A DNA stretch of 64,000 nucleotides from Bacillus sp. FJAT-28004 (GTDB lineage: Bacteria; Bacillota; Bacilli; Paenibacillales; Paenibacillaceae). Below, piece after piece: positions 17,533 to 26,615 of this stretch (position 1 is the stretch's first letter; the number at the start of each line of letters is the position of its first letter). The DNA lies in NCBI RefSeq assembly GCF_001280845.1, contig NZ_LGHP01000002.1:114552-178551 (forward strand), written 5' to 3'. The translations under genes were made by a program, and so were the position numbers. Under the pieces are notes generated by a model. It saw nothing but the letters and a program-made list of their open reading frames with translations. It was not told the origin of the DNA and made no database searches.

Positions 17533-17664
17533 AAAAATATTTATTAAGAAAAACCTTATAAAATCTTAACGGTTACATTAAGTATGCTTTGGGCGTCTTC
17601 CTTATACTAAGTATGTTGCAAGATATCGTACAGGTATCAAGGCAGAAGGAGATGTCACTAAGCT

Positions 17665-18471
17665 ATGACAACAAGAAATCCAGTTATTGATATAAGACAA
17701 ATATCCAAAATATACGGCAGCAATAAGGTGAATCAGGTTTATGCTCTGAATAATATCTCGTTCACGATGCAAGAAGGGGAGTTCATCGGCATTATGGGAG
17801 CCTCCGGTTCGGGCAAAACGACGCTCTTGAACGTAATCTCGACGTTGGATAATCCAACGGAGGGGACAATTTCAATCGCCGGCACGGATATTACGCGAAT
17901 GAAAGCCCGCGAACTTTCGGATTTCCGGGCGCAGCGGCTAGGGTTTATTTTCCAAGACTTTAATCTGCTCGACAATCTGACGGTGTATGAGAATATCGCA
18001 CTTCCTTTGTCCTTGCAGGACGTACCTGCTGGTGAGATAAGAATCAAAGTCCGTCAAGTTATGGATAATCTCGGTATTACAGCGCTTGAAGGGCAATATC
18101 CAGCGATGATCTCAGGAGGACAGCGGCAGCGTACAGCCGCGGCTCGCGCTATTGTTCATGAACCTGCTTTGCTGCTAGGTGATGAGCCGACAGGCTCGCT
18201 TGATTTGAAAAATGCAGTCAGTCTGCTGGAGACGATGAAGCGACTGAATGAGGAACAGCGAATATCGATTCTCATGGTGACTCATGACGCATTCAGTGCA
18301 AGCTATTGCGGACGAATCCTATTCATACAAGATGGTCAGCTTGTGAAAGAGCTGTACCGCACGGGCAGCCGTGAAACCTTTTATAAGCAAATATTGGACG
18401 TACTCGGCGACTATGGCTCGGCGGCGGCCGCTGCTGCATCCGATGATGTTTACGAATCGGAAAGGCAGTGA
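17665..18471 (+). CDS. BceA-like ABC transporter ATP-binding protein
   Basis: A 268-residue ATPase of the lipoprotein/peptide-type (MacB/BceA) ABC family. It has Walker A GASGSGKTT, a Q-loop FIFQDFNL, the signature ISGGQRQRTA and Walker B LLLGDEPTGSLD. With the following permease it should form a BceAB-type exporter that frees lipid II cycle intermediates from peptide antibiotics such as bacitracin or lantibiotics. The usual BceRS two-component genes are not adjacent in this window. The leader carries two copies of taagtatg (17579 and 17608), 29 bases apart, which may be regulator sites. The C-terminus is Ala-rich and slightly longer than typical. Confidence 0.87.
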   Translation: MTTRNPVIDIRQISKIYGSNKVNQVYALNNISFTMQEGEFIGIMGASGSGKTTLLNVISTLDNPTEGTISIAGTDITRMKARELSDFRAQRLGFIFQDFNLLDNLTVYENIALPLSLQDVPAGEIRIKVRQVMDNLGITALEGQYPAMISGGQRQRTAAARAIVHEPALLLGDEPTGSLDLKNAVSLLETMKRLNEEQRISILMVTHDAFSASYCGRILFIQDGQLVKELYRTGSRETFYKQILDVLGDYGSAAAAAASDDVYESERQ

Positions 18472-18480
18472 GGTGACGAC

Positions 18481-20322
18481 ATGCTTATGAAATTAGCTTT
18501 ATCCGGCATGAAGAGCAAATTCAAGGATTATATTGTGCTGCTTGCCGGACTGGTCATGTCGATAGCGATCTTTTATATGTTCCAGACGATGGCGTGGAAC
18601 CGCGACTTTACTGAGGCGAATGCGGTTATCAACTCGATAGGACTCGTCTATATATTGGGCTCGGTACTGCTCTCGGCAATCACTTTTTTCTACATTATTT
18701 ATGCCAACAGCTTTTTGCTGTCGCTGCGTCAGCGAGAGTTTGGACTCTATCTAGTTTTAGGCGCACGCAAAAGTAAAATACGTACTTTAATGTTTATTGA
18801 GACGATTGCTCTCGGCATTATTTCACTAGCAGTTGGGCTTGCGCTCGGGTTTGGCTTATCCAGGCTAGTCGGACATCTAATGGCTAAGCAGCTTCAGACG
18901 AGTCTGGTAGGTTACCATGCCGTTTTTGGACCAGCCATTTTATTTACAATCATCTTCTTTACTTGTCTATTTGGATTATCTGCGATATGGAATCAGCTGA
19001 AGCTGTCCCGCATGAAGGTATTGCATCTCGTGCATGGCAATATGCAAGCAGATCGGTTATGGGGAGGCAGCCCATGGAAAATTGTACTTAGCATCGTCGG
19101 AATGATCGCTTTGGGACTCGGTTACTTCTCCCTTACGTTTATGGAACAGCTAAGGGAGATCGGATTGTATACAGCTACATTCATGACACCGCTCGGGACT
19201 TACCTCCTGTTTATGATGCTGCTCCCGCCTCTTGTGGTTAGGATGAAAAAGAGAAATCAAACGCGAGGAATCCGCGCTTTCACATTCGGCCAGCTGAGCT
19301 TCCGAATTAATGGTTTAACGAAGCTGCTGGCTACGGTAGCGATGTTGATTGCACTCGGAGCAGGCGCAATTGCCGGAGGTATGGCGTTTGTGAACGATGC
19401 GCAAATAAGGGGAGAGAGCTACCGCGTTTATGACGCGATCGTGCATAACCCGAATGCGGAGGAAACCAAGATACTCGGTTCTATTCCGTTTAAGGAGCAG
19501 TTCAAGTATCGCTACAAGATAGAGAACGAGCTGATTTATTATGCGAAAGAGGACCTCGATAGTCAGCGGCCTTTCGTTCATTCCCAGCAGGGCCGGGAAT
19601 ATTGGGATGAATTAGAACAAATCAAGGGACCTCTTCCCACCGATTCGGTTGGCGCTGAAGATGAGGCGGATATCGATGAGATGTCTAGCCAACAATGGCG
19701 AAATTTCCTCTGGGAGATTTCACCGCCCATGAAATACGATTACAAGCTAGTCGACGCTGGCGAGTTTGCAAAGCTTGGGGCTAATGAACAGGTCGTCGTG
19801 ATCGGAAGAACAGGCGATTTCCTCGCTCATCGTATGTCATGGAAAGAGCTTGACCAGTTGGAAGCAGAGAAGTCGAAGGGTGAGTATCTGTCATGGAGCA
19901 AGTACAAAAACTATGAGAATGCCATAGGCATCGCTAGCGGCACTGTCTTTATGGGCTTCTTCCTTGGCATCGCCTTTCTTGCTATGATGGCGAGCTGTTT
20001 AATGTTCAAAATATTATCAGGTGCAGCAAAGGACGTTCAGCGTTATGAGATGCTCAGCAAGCTTGGCGTAAGGAGAGAGAGACTGTCACGATCAATCTAT
20101 CATGAGCTGTTCCTCGTATTTTTATTTCCTGGCATCGTTGGGCTCACGCATGTTCTAGTCGGTATGAATCTCTTTTCATTTATATTAAGTGAGCCTTATT
20201 ATCGCTTATGGATTCCCATTGCATTGTTCGCGGCTATCTATGCTGCTTACTATTTATTGACAGTCCGATTGTACCAGAACATCGTGCTGTCTAAGCGGGA
20301 CAAGGCTGCGCATTCAAAATAA
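18481..20322 (+). CDS. BceB-like ABC transporter permease with FtsX domains
   Basis: A 613-residue membrane protein with the BceB layout: two FtsX-type membrane blocks (about residues 55-240 and 480-600), further helices around 280-330, and a large extracellular region at about 320-475 that is the expected peptide-sensing domain. It starts nine bases after the ATPase stop with aggtgac upstream. BceB proteins act both as resistance transporters and as flux sensors for a partner histidine kinase. No kinase is encoded nearby, so either a distant BceS-like kinase is used or the module works without one. Confidence 0.86.
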   Translation: MLMKLALSGMKSKFKDYIVLLAGLVMSIAIFYMFQTMAWNRDFTEANAVINSIGLVYILGSVLLSAITFFYIIYANSFLLSLRQREFGLYLVLGARKSKIRTLMFIETIALGIISLAVGLALGFGLSRLVGHLMAKQLQTSLVGYHAVFGPAILFTIIFFTCLFGLSAIWNQLKLSRMKVLHLVHGNMQADRLWGGSPWKIVLSIVGMIALGLGYFSLTFMEQLREIGLYTATFMTPLGTYLLFMMLLPPLVVRMKKRNQTRGIRAFTFGQLSFRINGLTKLLATVAMLIALGAGAIAGGMAFVNDAQIRGESYRVYDAIVHNPNAEETKILGSIPFKEQFKYRYKIENELIYYAKEDLDSQRPFVHSQQGREYWDELEQIKGPLPTDSVGAEDEADIDEMSSQQWRNFLWEISPPMKYDYKLVDAGEFAKLGANEQVVVIGRTGDFLAHRMSWKELDQLEAEKSKGEYLSWSKYKNYENAIGIASGTVFMGFFLGIAFLAMMASCLMFKILSGAAKDVQRYEMLSKLGVRRERLSRSIYHELFLVFLFPGIVGLTHVLVGMNLFSFILSEPYYRLWIPIALFAAIYAAYYLLTVRLYQNIVLSKRDKAAHSK

Positions 20323-20328
20323 CAAAAT

Positions 20329-20368
20329 AAAGAGCCCTCGGAATGAATGACCCGTGGGGCTCTTTGTG
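20329..20368 (+). terminator. Terminator after the BceAB-like operon
   Basis: A perfect nine-base stem (aaagagccc / gggctcttt) encloses a 19-base loop. The T tract is short (three T), so efficiency may be moderate. Confidence 0.65.
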
Positions 20369-20456
20369 TTGCTCTAATACTACAAATATTTTCCTGTTTT
20401 ATCTCAATTTTATGTATAATAGCGCTTAATACTACTATTGATTATGGGAGGATCAC

Positions 20457-21059
20457 ATGAGAGAAATAGATTATAGTCAATATTTTTGGCAGGATGAGGA
20501 GATTAGATTACGAGCCATTCAGGCTGCTGATTGGGAAGGACATTACTTCAACCGTTTCGATACTCCAGCTCGGAGACTTTTGGAGTGTACGGTAGAGTTG
20601 CCGCCTACGATTGCCGAGGCCAAAAATTTCGCTGAAACGTATGCTGATTTCTCTACGGATAACAGGCGTATCATGTTTGCGATTGAAAATAGAAACGCTG
20701 AAAATGTCGGAGGCCTTAATCTGAATAGCATCGATGAGAAAAACGGCACGTTTAGTATTGGCATACAAATTGATAGAGATCACCGAGGCAAGGGATATGG
20801 GACAAGAGCGATGAGAATTCTTTTAAAGTATGCTTTTATGGAGAGACGGCTTAATAAATTCAATGACTACGTGCTTGAAGGCAACGTAGGCTCAACTAAT
20901 ATGATGATAAAACTTGGCTGCCAGCAAGAGGGTGTGCGCCGGAAAGTCATTTATACCAATGGAGAATATAAAGATTTAATTTTATTTGGATTAACGAAGG
21001 ATGAATTTATAGCTCAGCAAGAAAAGGTTCGTTGCGAACAGGAGGATAATAAAATATGA
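20457..21059 (+). CDS. GNAT family N-acetyltransferase (RimJ/RimL-like)
   Basis: A 200-residue acetyltransferase. The acetyl-CoA pyrophosphate loop is DRDHRGKGYGTRAM (around residues 102-115), preceded by the strand TFSIGIQI and followed by the family pattern LEGNVGSTNMMIKLGCQQEG. Features such as the late GVRRKVIYTNGEY fit the RimJ/RimL or aminoglycoside-6'-type subgroup. The target may be a protein N-terminus, a small amine or an antibiotic. A gggaggatc site precedes the ATG, and a TATAAT at 20415-20420 is a probable -10 box. The 3' end overlaps the next GNAT gene by four bases. Confidence 0.85.
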   Translation: MREIDYSQYFWQDEEIRLRAIQAADWEGHYFNRFDTPARRLLECTVELPPTIAEAKNFAETYADFSTDNRRIMFAIENRNAENVGGLNLNSIDEKNGTFSIGIQIDRDHRGKGYGTRAMRILLKYAFMERRLNKFNDYVLEGNVGSTNMMIKLGCQQEGVRRKVIYTNGEYKDLILFGLTKDEFIAQQEKVRCEQEDNKI

Positions 21060-21529
21060 ATATTCGGTTGTTTGAGAGTAATGATCAACAAGATGTAATT
21101 AATATATTTATGGAGCATCCACTGCAATTCCCGAACTTCGTTATTGAAAGATATCCGCCTCGGTGGGAGGACTTTGCAAAAGCTCCAGCGGGTAAAAGCC
21201 AATATTATGTAGCCTATACCGATGACAATCAAATTATGGGGCATGCAGGATACCTATTTAATGATGAAGTAGGTCTTTATGAAATCGTAGGCGTAGTCGT
21301 GAAAAAGGACTTTCAACGAGCAGGTGTCGGTAAAGCTTTGATTTCTACGATTTGCAGCGAAATGAACGAGTTGAATGAGCATAAAATCATTCTTTATACG
21401 TTGGGTCATGAAGGTAATGAAGATACGCTAACCTTTTATCGTCGAATTGGCTTTGAAGTAAGCAATCATGAAAAGGATTATTTTAGAAGTGGTTATGATA
21501 GAGTGACGTTTATTAAACAATTGGGCTAG
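21056..21529 (+). CDS. GNAT family N-acetyltransferase
   Basis: A 157-residue acetyltransferase with the central strand YEIVGVVVKKDFQRAGVGKALI that contains the (R/Q)xxGxG/A acetyl-CoA loop, and a C-terminal FYRRIGFEVSN motif. It begins at an ATGA overlap with the previous acetyltransferase gene, which means that the two are translationally coupled. The acceptor substrate is unknown. Two different acetyltransferases in tandem, next to a beta-lactamase-fold protein, give this region the look of a small detoxification set. Confidence 0.83.
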   Translation: MNIRLFESNDQQDVINIFMEHPLQFPNFVIERYPPRWEDFAKAPAGKSQYYVAYTDDNQIMGHAGYLFNDEVGLYEIVGVVVKKDFQRAGVGKALISTICSEMNELNEHKIILYTLGHEGNEDTLTFYRRIGFEVSNHEKDYFRSGYDRVTFIKQLG

Positions 21530-21567
21530 TAGATTCGTTGAGTATAAAAGAGTGGGTGATTGCATTC

Positions 21568-23034
21568 ATGCATAACGGTGTTAAAGGCTTGATAAGCGTT
21601 ATGGAAACGGATCGACCAGAAAATCATGGTTTGTCATCGAAGTCGTTGCTTGCGTTTTTTGCTCAAATCAATCAACTAAACTTAAATTTGAACAGCTTTA
21701 TATTGATGCAAAACGGCAAAGCTACTTCCGAGTTTTACCGTGATCCCTATCGTCAGGGCAATCCGCAGCTGTTATTCTCACTCAGCAAAAGTTTTACATC
21801 AATCGCAATAGGCATTGCTTGTGACGAGGGACTTCTGGATGTAAGCAACAAAGTCATATCATTTTTTCCTGACAAATTGCCTCATACGATTTCGGACAAC
21901 TTAGCTGAAATGACGATTCACCATCTTCTATCGATGAATGCCGGTCATCATGACAATATTTACGGAAGCGTAGCGGAGAAAACGGACTGGGTTAAAGCTT
22001 ATTTAGCAATGGAAGTGGAGCATAAGCCAGGAACCTACTACCGTTACAGTACGCATTCTACCTATATGTTATCGGCTATCCTTGAGAGAGTAACTGGGCA
22101 AAAGTTAATCGATTATTTAATGCCTCATTTGTTTGTACCGCTTGGCATTTCAAGCCCTTCTTGGGAAACCTGTCCGCTTGGTATCGTTGCTGGGGGAATG
22201 GGACTGAGTATACCTACTGAAGGGATAGCGAAATTTGGACAAATGCTGCTAAACAAAGGTGTATTTAACGGCCATCGAATCGTTTCTGATCAATACATTT
22301 TACTTGCCACTAGCGAGCAAAGCGATACATCACGAGACGAAGAGCGGATTGATTTTTCCCAAGGGTATGGCTATCAATTTTTTATGTGTCGTGACGGCTG
22401 CTTCATGGGAAATGGCGGGTATGGACAGTTATGTTTTGTGTCGCCCAAACATCAGGTTGTCATTGCAGCAACATCCAGCTTTTCTTCCATGAAGCAGCTT
22501 CAAACGTTGCTAGATTTAGTTTATGATCATATCCTCCTGCCACTAGACACGGATATCCTCTTTGACCACGTTGAACAAAAAGCAGAATTAGATCAGCATC
22601 TCTCGAATATGACATTCCCGTACACTACACCAAGAAGCGAGCCTAACCATACGATTTGCTTAAATGATCTTCATTTTTCATTTATGGATAATACACAAAT
22701 GCTCACTCAGCTGCATTTTACATCAAGTGGGAGCGAATTTCAGTTTAAGCTTATTTTTGACGATCAGAGTGTGAAGACGTATCCGTTTAACTTCAACAGC
22801 TTAATCCATTCAACAGATCATTTTACGAAGGATTTGGCAACACATGATCAGGAAGTGGTCACACAAGCTTGTTGGATAGATAGTTACCAACTATCTCTTA
22901 CATTGATCTACATAGAAACCCCGTATGTGGTAATTTATTTCGTTCGCTTTTATGATAATAAAATAGAACTTAAATATACGAATAACATGTCATTTGGCTT
23001 TGATGAGTACGAATTAATTGGTGTGCAGGTTTAG
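21568..23034 (+). CDS. Serine hydrolase of the beta-lactamase (class C/PBP) family
   Basis: A 488-residue protein. The active-site motif SLSK gives a catalytic Ser at about residue 71 and Lys at 74, and a YRYS stretch near residue 165 fits the YxN/YxS second motif. The catalytic domain ends near residue 340. A C-terminal beta-rich region of about 140 residues follows and is not recognised. No signal peptide is seen, so the enzyme is probably cytoplasmic and acts as an esterase or peptidase rather than a secreted beta-lactamase. An in-frame TTG at 21538 has no good ribosome-binding site, so the ATG at 21568 after agtgggtga is preferred. Confidence 0.78.
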   Translation: MHNGVKGLISVMETDRPENHGLSSKSLLAFFAQINQLNLNLNSFILMQNGKATSEFYRDPYRQGNPQLLFSLSKSFTSIAIGIACDEGLLDVSNKVISFFPDKLPHTISDNLAEMTIHHLLSMNAGHHDNIYGSVAEKTDWVKAYLAMEVEHKPGTYYRYSTHSTYMLSAILERVTGQKLIDYLMPHLFVPLGISSPSWETCPLGIVAGGMGLSIPTEGIAKFGQMLLNKGVFNGHRIVSDQYILLATSEQSDTSRDEERIDFSQGYGYQFFMCRDGCFMGNGGYGQLCFVSPKHQVVIAATSSFSSMKQLQTLLDLVYDHILLPLDTDILFDHVEQKAELDQHLSNMTFPYTTPRSEPNHTICLNDLHFSFMDNTQMLTQLHFTSSGSEFQFKLIFDDQSVKTYPFNFNSLIHSTDHFTKDLATHDQEVVTQACWIDSYQLSLTLIYIETPYVVIYFVRFYDNKIELKYTNNMSFGFDEYELIGVQV

Positions 23035-23112
23035 ATTAGTGAATAGCAGAGCAATGCGCTTAAGCGGAAATTCAGAGGCATGAGCAGGGACATGTGAAGA
23101 TGCATAATCATC

Positions 23113-23141
23113 TTGACTTAAAAAAACATTTTGAGTATAAT
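23113..23141 (+). promoter_or_regulatory. Sigma-A promoter of the metG T-box leader
   Basis: TTGACT at 23113-23118 and TATAAT at 23136-23141 are separated by 17 bases. The predicted start near 23148 lies shortly before the first T-box stem. Confidence 0.8.
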
Positions 23142-23169
23142 TCCAATAAATTGAATATTCTAACAAAAG

Positions 23170-23442
23170 CTATGATGAGAAAGAGTACCACGGCGATGTC
23201 TTTTTACAGAGAGCCCCAGTTGCTGAAAAGGGGTAAAGAATAACCTTGGGAATATGGTCTCTGAGCTGCGCATCGAAACCTCATATGGTTGTAGGCTGCG
23301 CCGGAACCCGCACCCGTTACTGTGCTAGGGTATACATGCATATGCATCGTACCTGAAGAGGTTAATGTCGCAAGGCATTAATAAAATTGGGTGGTACCGC
23401 GTGAGCACAGCTCTCGTCCCTTTGGGATTGAGGGCTTTTTTG
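23170..23442 (+). ncRNA. T-box riboswitch, methionine-specific
   Basis: This leader senses uncharged methionine tRNA and switches between terminator and antiterminator. The conserved T-box core tgggtggtaccgcg is at 23388-23401. Stem I includes agagagccccagttgctg (23208 on) and a specifier loop in which the codon ATG lies at 23254-23256, matching methionine. A leader terminator (gctctcgtccc / gggattgagggc, then a T run) ends at about 23442. The downstream gene is a methionyl-tRNA synthetase, which agrees with the specifier. Confidence 0.9.
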
Positions 23443-23467
23443 TTTGTCAAAAAAAGGAGGAGTTATG

Positions 23468-25111
23468 ATGACAAATGTGTTTATTGGCGGTGCATGGCCC
23501 TATGCGAACGGTTCATTGCATTTGGGAAGATTGGCAAGTTTATTACCTGGAGATGTGCTGGCACGCTATTACCGCGCAAAAGGAAATAAGGTGTTGTACG
23601 TATCTGGAAGTGACTGCCACGGTACACCTGTTGCGGTGCAGGCTATTCAAGAGGGTGTTTCTCCGGGGGATATTGCGGATCGATATCATCAGGAGTTTGC
23701 CGAATGTTTTAAACAACTTGGATTTACGTATGATTTGTATACAAGAACGGATCAGCCGTTTCATCATCAAGTCGTTCAAGATTTATTTTTGTCACTTCTG
23801 GAAAAAGGACATTTATATAAAAAAACAATCCAACAGACTTATTGTGAAACAGACCAACGATTTTTGCCTGATCGATATGTAGAAGGGATTTGTCCTGTTT
23901 GCAGCAACCGTGCGCGAGGCGACCAATGTGATTTTTGTTCAACACTACTTGACCCAGCAGACCTATCAGACAAGACATGCAAGCTTTGTGGGAATCCTCC
24001 AATTGAGCGCCCAACGGAACATTATTATATTGCACTCTCTTCCTTCCAAGCGGAACTTACTGAATATGCCGAAAAAGCTCAAGGTTGGAAAGAAAATGCA
24101 GTACAATTAACGCGAAGATATTTAGCCGAAGGGCTTCAAGATCGTGCGGTGACAAGGGACTTAGATTGGGGCGTGGAGGTTCCGGTTGCAGGGTTTGAGG
24201 ATAAAAAAATTTACGTTTGGATCGAAGCAGTCAGCGGGTATTTATCTGCAAGCAAGCAGTGGGCTGCTGAGACAGGCGGAAGCTGGGAGTCCTTCTGGAA
24301 GGATGGAAATGAGGAAATAACCGCTTATTATGTCCATGGCAAAGACAATATCCCTTTTCATACACTAATTTGGCCGGCTGTACTTTTAGGCGTCGAAGAT
24401 CTTCATTTACCTGATCGAATGATCTCTTGTGAATACATGACGCTGGAAGGGAAAAAGTTTTCCACAAGCAATAACTGGGCGGTTTGGGTGCCGGACATTT
24501 TGAAGCGCTATGAGCCAGACTCTATTCGTTATTTTCTGATCGCAAACGGACCAGAGAAAAGGGATACTGACTTTTCTTGGCGAGAATTCATTCACAGTCA
24601 CAATGGAGAATTGCTTGGTGCATTTGGCAATCTAGTAAATCGTACATTAGCGTTTGTAAATAAATCTTTTGAAGGAAACGTTCCAGAACGTGAGCACAGT
24701 GAGGAATGGATGAGAGCCATTGATTCTTTGTATGGAGAGTCAGGTGCCCTCATTGAAGAAGGACGACTCAAGGAAGCGATTGAGCTAATTTTTGTTTATA
24801 TTCGCAGAGCAAACAAATATTTTGATGAACAAAAGCCATGGGTACAGATCAAAGAAAATCGAGAGGCTTGTGCTTATACTATAAATACTTGTGTGCAAAT
24901 TATAGCGAATCTTTCTCAATTGTTGAACCCGTTCATTCCTTTCTCATGTGAGAAAACAAGAAAGTTTCTATCGCTTCCTGAGCCTAGCTGGGGGCTCATT
25001 ACTGTAGCTGCTAACCAAAAAATTCAAAGTTTAGAGCTATTGTTTGAGCGTATTGACGTTGGTCGCATTGAAGAAGAAACGAATGCATTGAAGCATGTGG
25101 CTGATAAATGA
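23468..25111 (+). CDS. metG: Methionine--tRNA ligase, short MetRS2-like form
   Basis: A 547-residue class I synthetase that charges tRNA-Met. The HIGH-type motif lies in WPYANGSLHLG (residues about 10-20) and the KMSKS loop is KFSTS. A zinc-binding insertion has paired cysteines (CPVC, CDFC, CKLC), as in the E. coli-type MetRS subgroup. There is no C-terminal EMAP-like tRNA-binding domain, unlike the usual longer Bacillales MetS. This is the form that occurs as a second, inhibitor-tolerant MetRS in some Bacillus and streptococci, so another metS may exist elsewhere. The start at 23468 is seven bases after ggagg; an ATG three bases earlier is possible. Expression is controlled by the T-box upstream. 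Confidence 0.9.
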   Translation: MTNVFIGGAWPYANGSLHLGRLASLLPGDVLARYYRAKGNKVLYVSGSDCHGTPVAVQAIQEGVSPGDIADRYHQEFAECFKQLGFTYDLYTRTDQPFHHQVVQDLFLSLLEKGHLYKKTIQQTYCETDQRFLPDRYVEGICPVCSNRARGDQCDFCSTLLDPADLSDKTCKLCGNPPIERPTEHYYIALSSFQAELTEYAEKAQGWKENAVQLTRRYLAEGLQDRAVTRDLDWGVEVPVAGFEDKKIYVWIEAVSGYLSASKQWAAETGGSWESFWKDGNEEITAYYVHGKDNIPFHTLIWPAVLLGVEDLHLPDRMISCEYMTLEGKKFSTSNNWAVWVPDILKRYEPDSIRYFLIANGPEKRDTDFSWREFIHSHNGELLGAFGNLVNRTLAFVNKSFEGNVPEREHSEEWMRAIDSLYGESGALIEEGRLKEAIELIFVYIRRANKYFDEQKPWVQIKENREACAYTINTCVQIIANLSQLLNPFIPFSCEKTRKFLSLPEPSWGLITVAANQKIQSLELLFERIDVGRIEEETNALKHVADK

Positions 25112-25169
25112 ACAGGTTTTTTGATACAATAGTTAGAATAAATAATAAATTTTGGGAGTTGGTATAAAG

Positions 25170-25556
25170 ATGGAACATAGCCGGGCGAATTTGGTTCATT
25201 TGAAAGGACCATCATTGGTTTTTCTAGTAGCCGATTTACAAGATTCCGTACATTTCTATGAGGAAATAGGATTTACTCCAGAAAATATCGGTGGACACAT
25301 GCATATGAACTATGGAGATGTCACTTTTATCTTGCACGAAGCTAGATTAAAAAGTGACATTCGGCCCAGCTCATCAGTAGAAGGCGGGCTTTATTTTGAC
25401 GCCTTCTGCTATACGAATCCAGAGGGATTAAGACAATTACATGAGTTGTTTATCTCAAAAGATGTGAAAATCGTGCAAGGACCGCATTGGTCAGATGGAT
25501 GGAGTGAGCTCACCATTGTCGACAATAACGGTTATCGCATTGCATTCGGTGGGTGA
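25170..25556 (+). CDS. VOC/glyoxalase family protein
   Basis: A 128-residue protein of the vicinal oxygen chelate fold, built from two beta-alpha-beta-beta-beta modules. Typical stretches are VADLQDSVHFYEEIGFTPE at residues 20-38 and the closing VDNNGYRIAFGG. Members act as glyoxalases, dioxygenases or antibiotic-binding resistance proteins; substrate cannot be predicted. The ATG follows tttgggag by eleven bases. It stands between metG and a putative phosphotransferase gene in the same direction. Confidence 0.8.
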   Translation: MEHSRANLVHLKGPSLVFLVADLQDSVHFYEEIGFTPENIGGHMHMNYGDVTFILHEARLKSDIRPSSSVEGGLYFDAFCYTNPEGLRQLHELFISKDVKIVQGPHWSDGWSELTIVDNNGYRIAFGG

Positions 25557-25688
25557 AGATGAACAGGAAGCGATGAGAAATGGCATGGACAGAACTTGCC
25601 TAGAGTTGACTATTAAACGTTTTTTACCTTTGAACGATACAGCAGCGAAGCTAAAATGAATGTATATCTTAATTAAGGAGCTGCTGTA

Positions 25689-26615
25689 TTGCCAATAAAA
25701 AAAGAGCTTGTTATACAATTATTATCTACGGCCATTGAATGGGGATTAACAGATATTACACCTATTGAGCTTTGTGAGGGTGGGAATCTAATTATTCATC
25801 TAGCTCCTTATCCCATTGTGGCACGAATAGCTACTGTTCTCTCCGAAGCAGATGAAGAGTTTGCCTACAAGATACTGGATCGAGAGCTGAGTGTAGCGCG
25901 TTACCTCCATTCCAAGGATGTCCCCGTGTTGCTGCCAACTAGCCTTGTTGAGGCAGGACCTCATAACGTGGCCGGAGCTTGGCTTACGCTGTGGACTTAT
26001 GTCCCTCCTACGGCATTACAACCTCCATCACCGAGCGAAGCTGTTGATCTCATAAACAAACTTTCCACGGCAATGAAGGACTTCGAAGGTGAAGTTCCTA
26101 TGCTTGGTGTATGGGAGCGCACTTGTCAATCAGCACAAAGATTGAGAAAAAACCCCGATCAACGAATACAAGCTTTATTGCAAGTTTTTCATAATATGGA
26201 TGAGCAGATGCGAGTTGAGCCAGACTTGTTACAACCAAGTCATGGGGATGCCCATGCAGGAAACTTGATACCGAGTCCAGAGGGCTGGCTCTGGATGGAT
26301 TTTGAGGATGTATCCTTAATGCCCGCCTACTGGGACCTAGCCTCCTATGTTGGCAACCTTGTTTTGTTCGGCGGAACACAAGAGCCAACCTTCACATACA
26401 TGCTGGAGTATTCCGAATTGGTTTCTGATCAAAAAGCTTTTGGAATTATGGTTTCCGCACGCATACTGATGTCTACATTAGGCAATTTAGATTTTGCGCT
26501 CGCAGGGCATGGTGATTTGGAGTTTGCAACGAAACAACTAGAATTAGCGGTACCCATTTTGCAGCAGATAGACCTATTAATAAATCGGCTTGTCAAAGGG
26601 GGAAATATTCCATGA
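25689..26615 (+). CDS. Aminoglycoside phosphotransferase-like (APH) kinase
   Basis: A 308-residue protein with the APH/choline kinase fold. The catalytic loop is PSHGDAHAGNLI and the metal-binding motif follows in LWMDFEDVSL; a nucleotide-binding Lys-type N-lobe precedes them. Proteins of this family phosphorylate aminoglycosides, homoserine, choline or sugars. The start is a TTG with aaggag upstream. The end overlaps by four bases with a MerR regulator, so the two form one unit, and the regulator may respond to the drug or metabolite that the kinase modifies. Confidence 0.82.
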   Translation: MPIKKELVIQLLSTAIEWGLTDITPIELCEGGNLIIHLAPYPIVARIATVLSEADEEFAYKILDRELSVARYLHSKDVPVLLPTSLVEAGPHNVAGAWLTLWTYVPPTALQPPSPSEAVDLINKLSTAMKDFEGEVPMLGVWERTCQSAQRLRKNPDQRIQALLQVFHNMDEQMRVEPDLLQPSHGDAHAGNLIPSPEGWLWMDFEDVSLMPAYWDLASYVGNLVLFGGTQEPTFTYMLEYSELVSDQKAFGIMVSARILMSTLGNLDFALAGHGDLEFATKQLELAVPILQQIDLLINRLVKGGNIP

